In this document: piece by piece, positions 5,198 to 5,637 of the stretch
Layout: each line of letters opens with the position of its first letter
How positions within the stretch are numbered: position 1 is the first letter of the stretch
Assembly (NCBI GenBank): GCA_030608125.1
Contig: JAUWEU010000053.1
Coordinates: 1-5,637, forward strand
DNA: 5,637 nt
Direction of reading: 5' to 3'
Source: Dehalococcoidia bacterium
GTDB lineage: Bacteria; Chloroflexota; Dehalococcoidia; Dehalococcoidales; W498
Notes under the pieces: generated by a model
What the model was told of the DNA's origin: nothing
Database searches by the model: none
Seen by the model: the letters and a program-made list of their open reading frames with translations, nothing else
Made by a program: the position numbers and the translations under genes

Positions 5198-5637
5198 ATG
5201 TTTGATAGAGTTGAAATTGTAGTAAAGGTAGGCAATGGGGGAGATGGAGTGGTAAGCTTCCGGCGGGAGAGGTTTGTTCCTTTTGGCGGTCCTGATGGTG
5301 GAGACGGTGGAGATGGTGGGGATGTAGTAATTATGGCTGATTCTAGTGTTACCGATTTGCGTGTATTCAAGCAGAAGAGATTTTATAGAGCCGGTGATGG
5401 CAGGAATGGCAAGGGTAAAAAGAAGCATGGTAAGAAAGGGGAAGACCTGATATTAACTGTTCCTGTGGGCACTGTGGTCTCATATAAGACACAAATAGGT
5501 AGTCATGCTTTAATAGCTGATTTGGAGCAGCCTGGTCAGCAGGTAGTAATGGCTAAGGGTGGTAAGGGGGGTCTGGGTAATACCCATTTTACTTCGTCCA
5601 CTAATCAAGCCCCGCAGATTGCTCAGGAGGGGGAGGT
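5198..5637 (+). CDS. obg: Obg GTPase, N-terminal part, cut by window edge
   Basis: Obg (CgtA/ObgE) is an essential GTPase that binds the large ribosomal subunit late in assembly and links growth to the stringent response. Only the first 146 codons of an expected 420-430 are in the window. They make up nearly all of the glycine-rich Obg fold: MFDRVEIVVKVGNGGDGVVS (1-20), FRRERFVPFGGPDGGDGG (about 21-38), the RVFKQKRFYRAGDGRNGKG segment (about 55-73), VPVGTVV (about 89-95) and KGGKGGLGNTHFTSSTNQAP (about 121-140). The G domain with its Walker motifs lies beyond the window. The ATG at 5198 is the family start, with AAGGGTG (5181-5187) 10 bases upstream as a loosely spaced ribosome binding site. 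The gene follows dnaA on the same strand across the candidate origin region. Identity is secure even though the gene is partial. Confidence 0.97.
   Translation, partial: MFDRVEIVVKVGNGGDGVVSFRRERFVPFGGPDGGDGGDGGDVVIMADSSVTDLRVFKQKRFYRAGDGRNGKGKKKHGKKGEDLILTVPVGTVVSYKTQIGSHALIADLEQPGQQVVMAKGGKGGLGNTHFTSSTNQAPQIAQEGE

Noticed and set aside
5297..5323. GGTGGAGAT-like tandem repeat in obg
   Set aside because: It encodes the conserved GGPDGGDGGDGG of the Obg fold and is expected for the family.
5155..5428. Two overlapping minus-strand frames of 71 and 84 codons
   Set aside because: They are antisense to the Gly/Asp-rich Obg N-terminus, which forces Pro/Ser/Thr-rich complement frames; no SD or family resemblance.

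Overview
The window is a housekeeping stretch of a bacterial chromosome with moderate GC. It has two divergent gene blocks separated by a 496-base intergenic region (3121-3616). Families, catalytic motifs and Shine-Dalgarno (SD) sequences are clearly bacterial. The mix of genes and the general look of the proteins would suit a Chloroflexota (Dehalococcoidia-like) or Firmicutes-like organism. I favour the former only weakly, because nothing in the window settles the phylum.

Left block, minus strand, read from right to left: fmt (methionyl-tRNA formyltransferase, 3120-2167), a membrane zinc metallopeptidase of the YugP family (2118-1414), mazG (nucleotide pyrophosphohydrolase, 1305-526), then an unrecognised gene that starts in a 4-base GTGA overlap with the mazG stop and runs off the window at base 1. 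Each of the first three genes has a plausible sigma-70-type promoter with a 17-base spacer just upstream. The block may therefore be read both as an operon and from internal promoters. Both fmt and mazG most likely start at TTG codons placed just after a perfect internal SD sequence.

Centre: the fmt-dnaA intergenic region holds a 108-base direct repeat in two copies (3175-3282 and 3358-3465) with only 6 differences. Each copy has an SD-like AGGAG six bases before an ATG, and arms that could form a stem. I cannot assign the repeat to a known family.

Right block, plus strand: dnaA (3617-4972, complete), a 225-base gap, then obg (5198 to the window end, first 146 codons). The gap after dnaA has one perfect DnaA box, two near matches and a roughly 85% AT stretch, which makes it a candidate replication origin. 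The usual partner dnaN is absent; the next gene is obg.

Functionally the genes cover replication initiation (DnaA), ribosome assembly and growth control (Obg), translation initiation (Fmt), nucleotide-pool cleaning (MazG) and membrane proteolysis. I see no phage genes, transposases, tRNA or rRNA genes, CRISPR arrays or defence genes. The items that deserve attention are the repeat pair, the candidate origin, the altered sensor I motif of DnaA and the unrecognised gene coupled to mazG.
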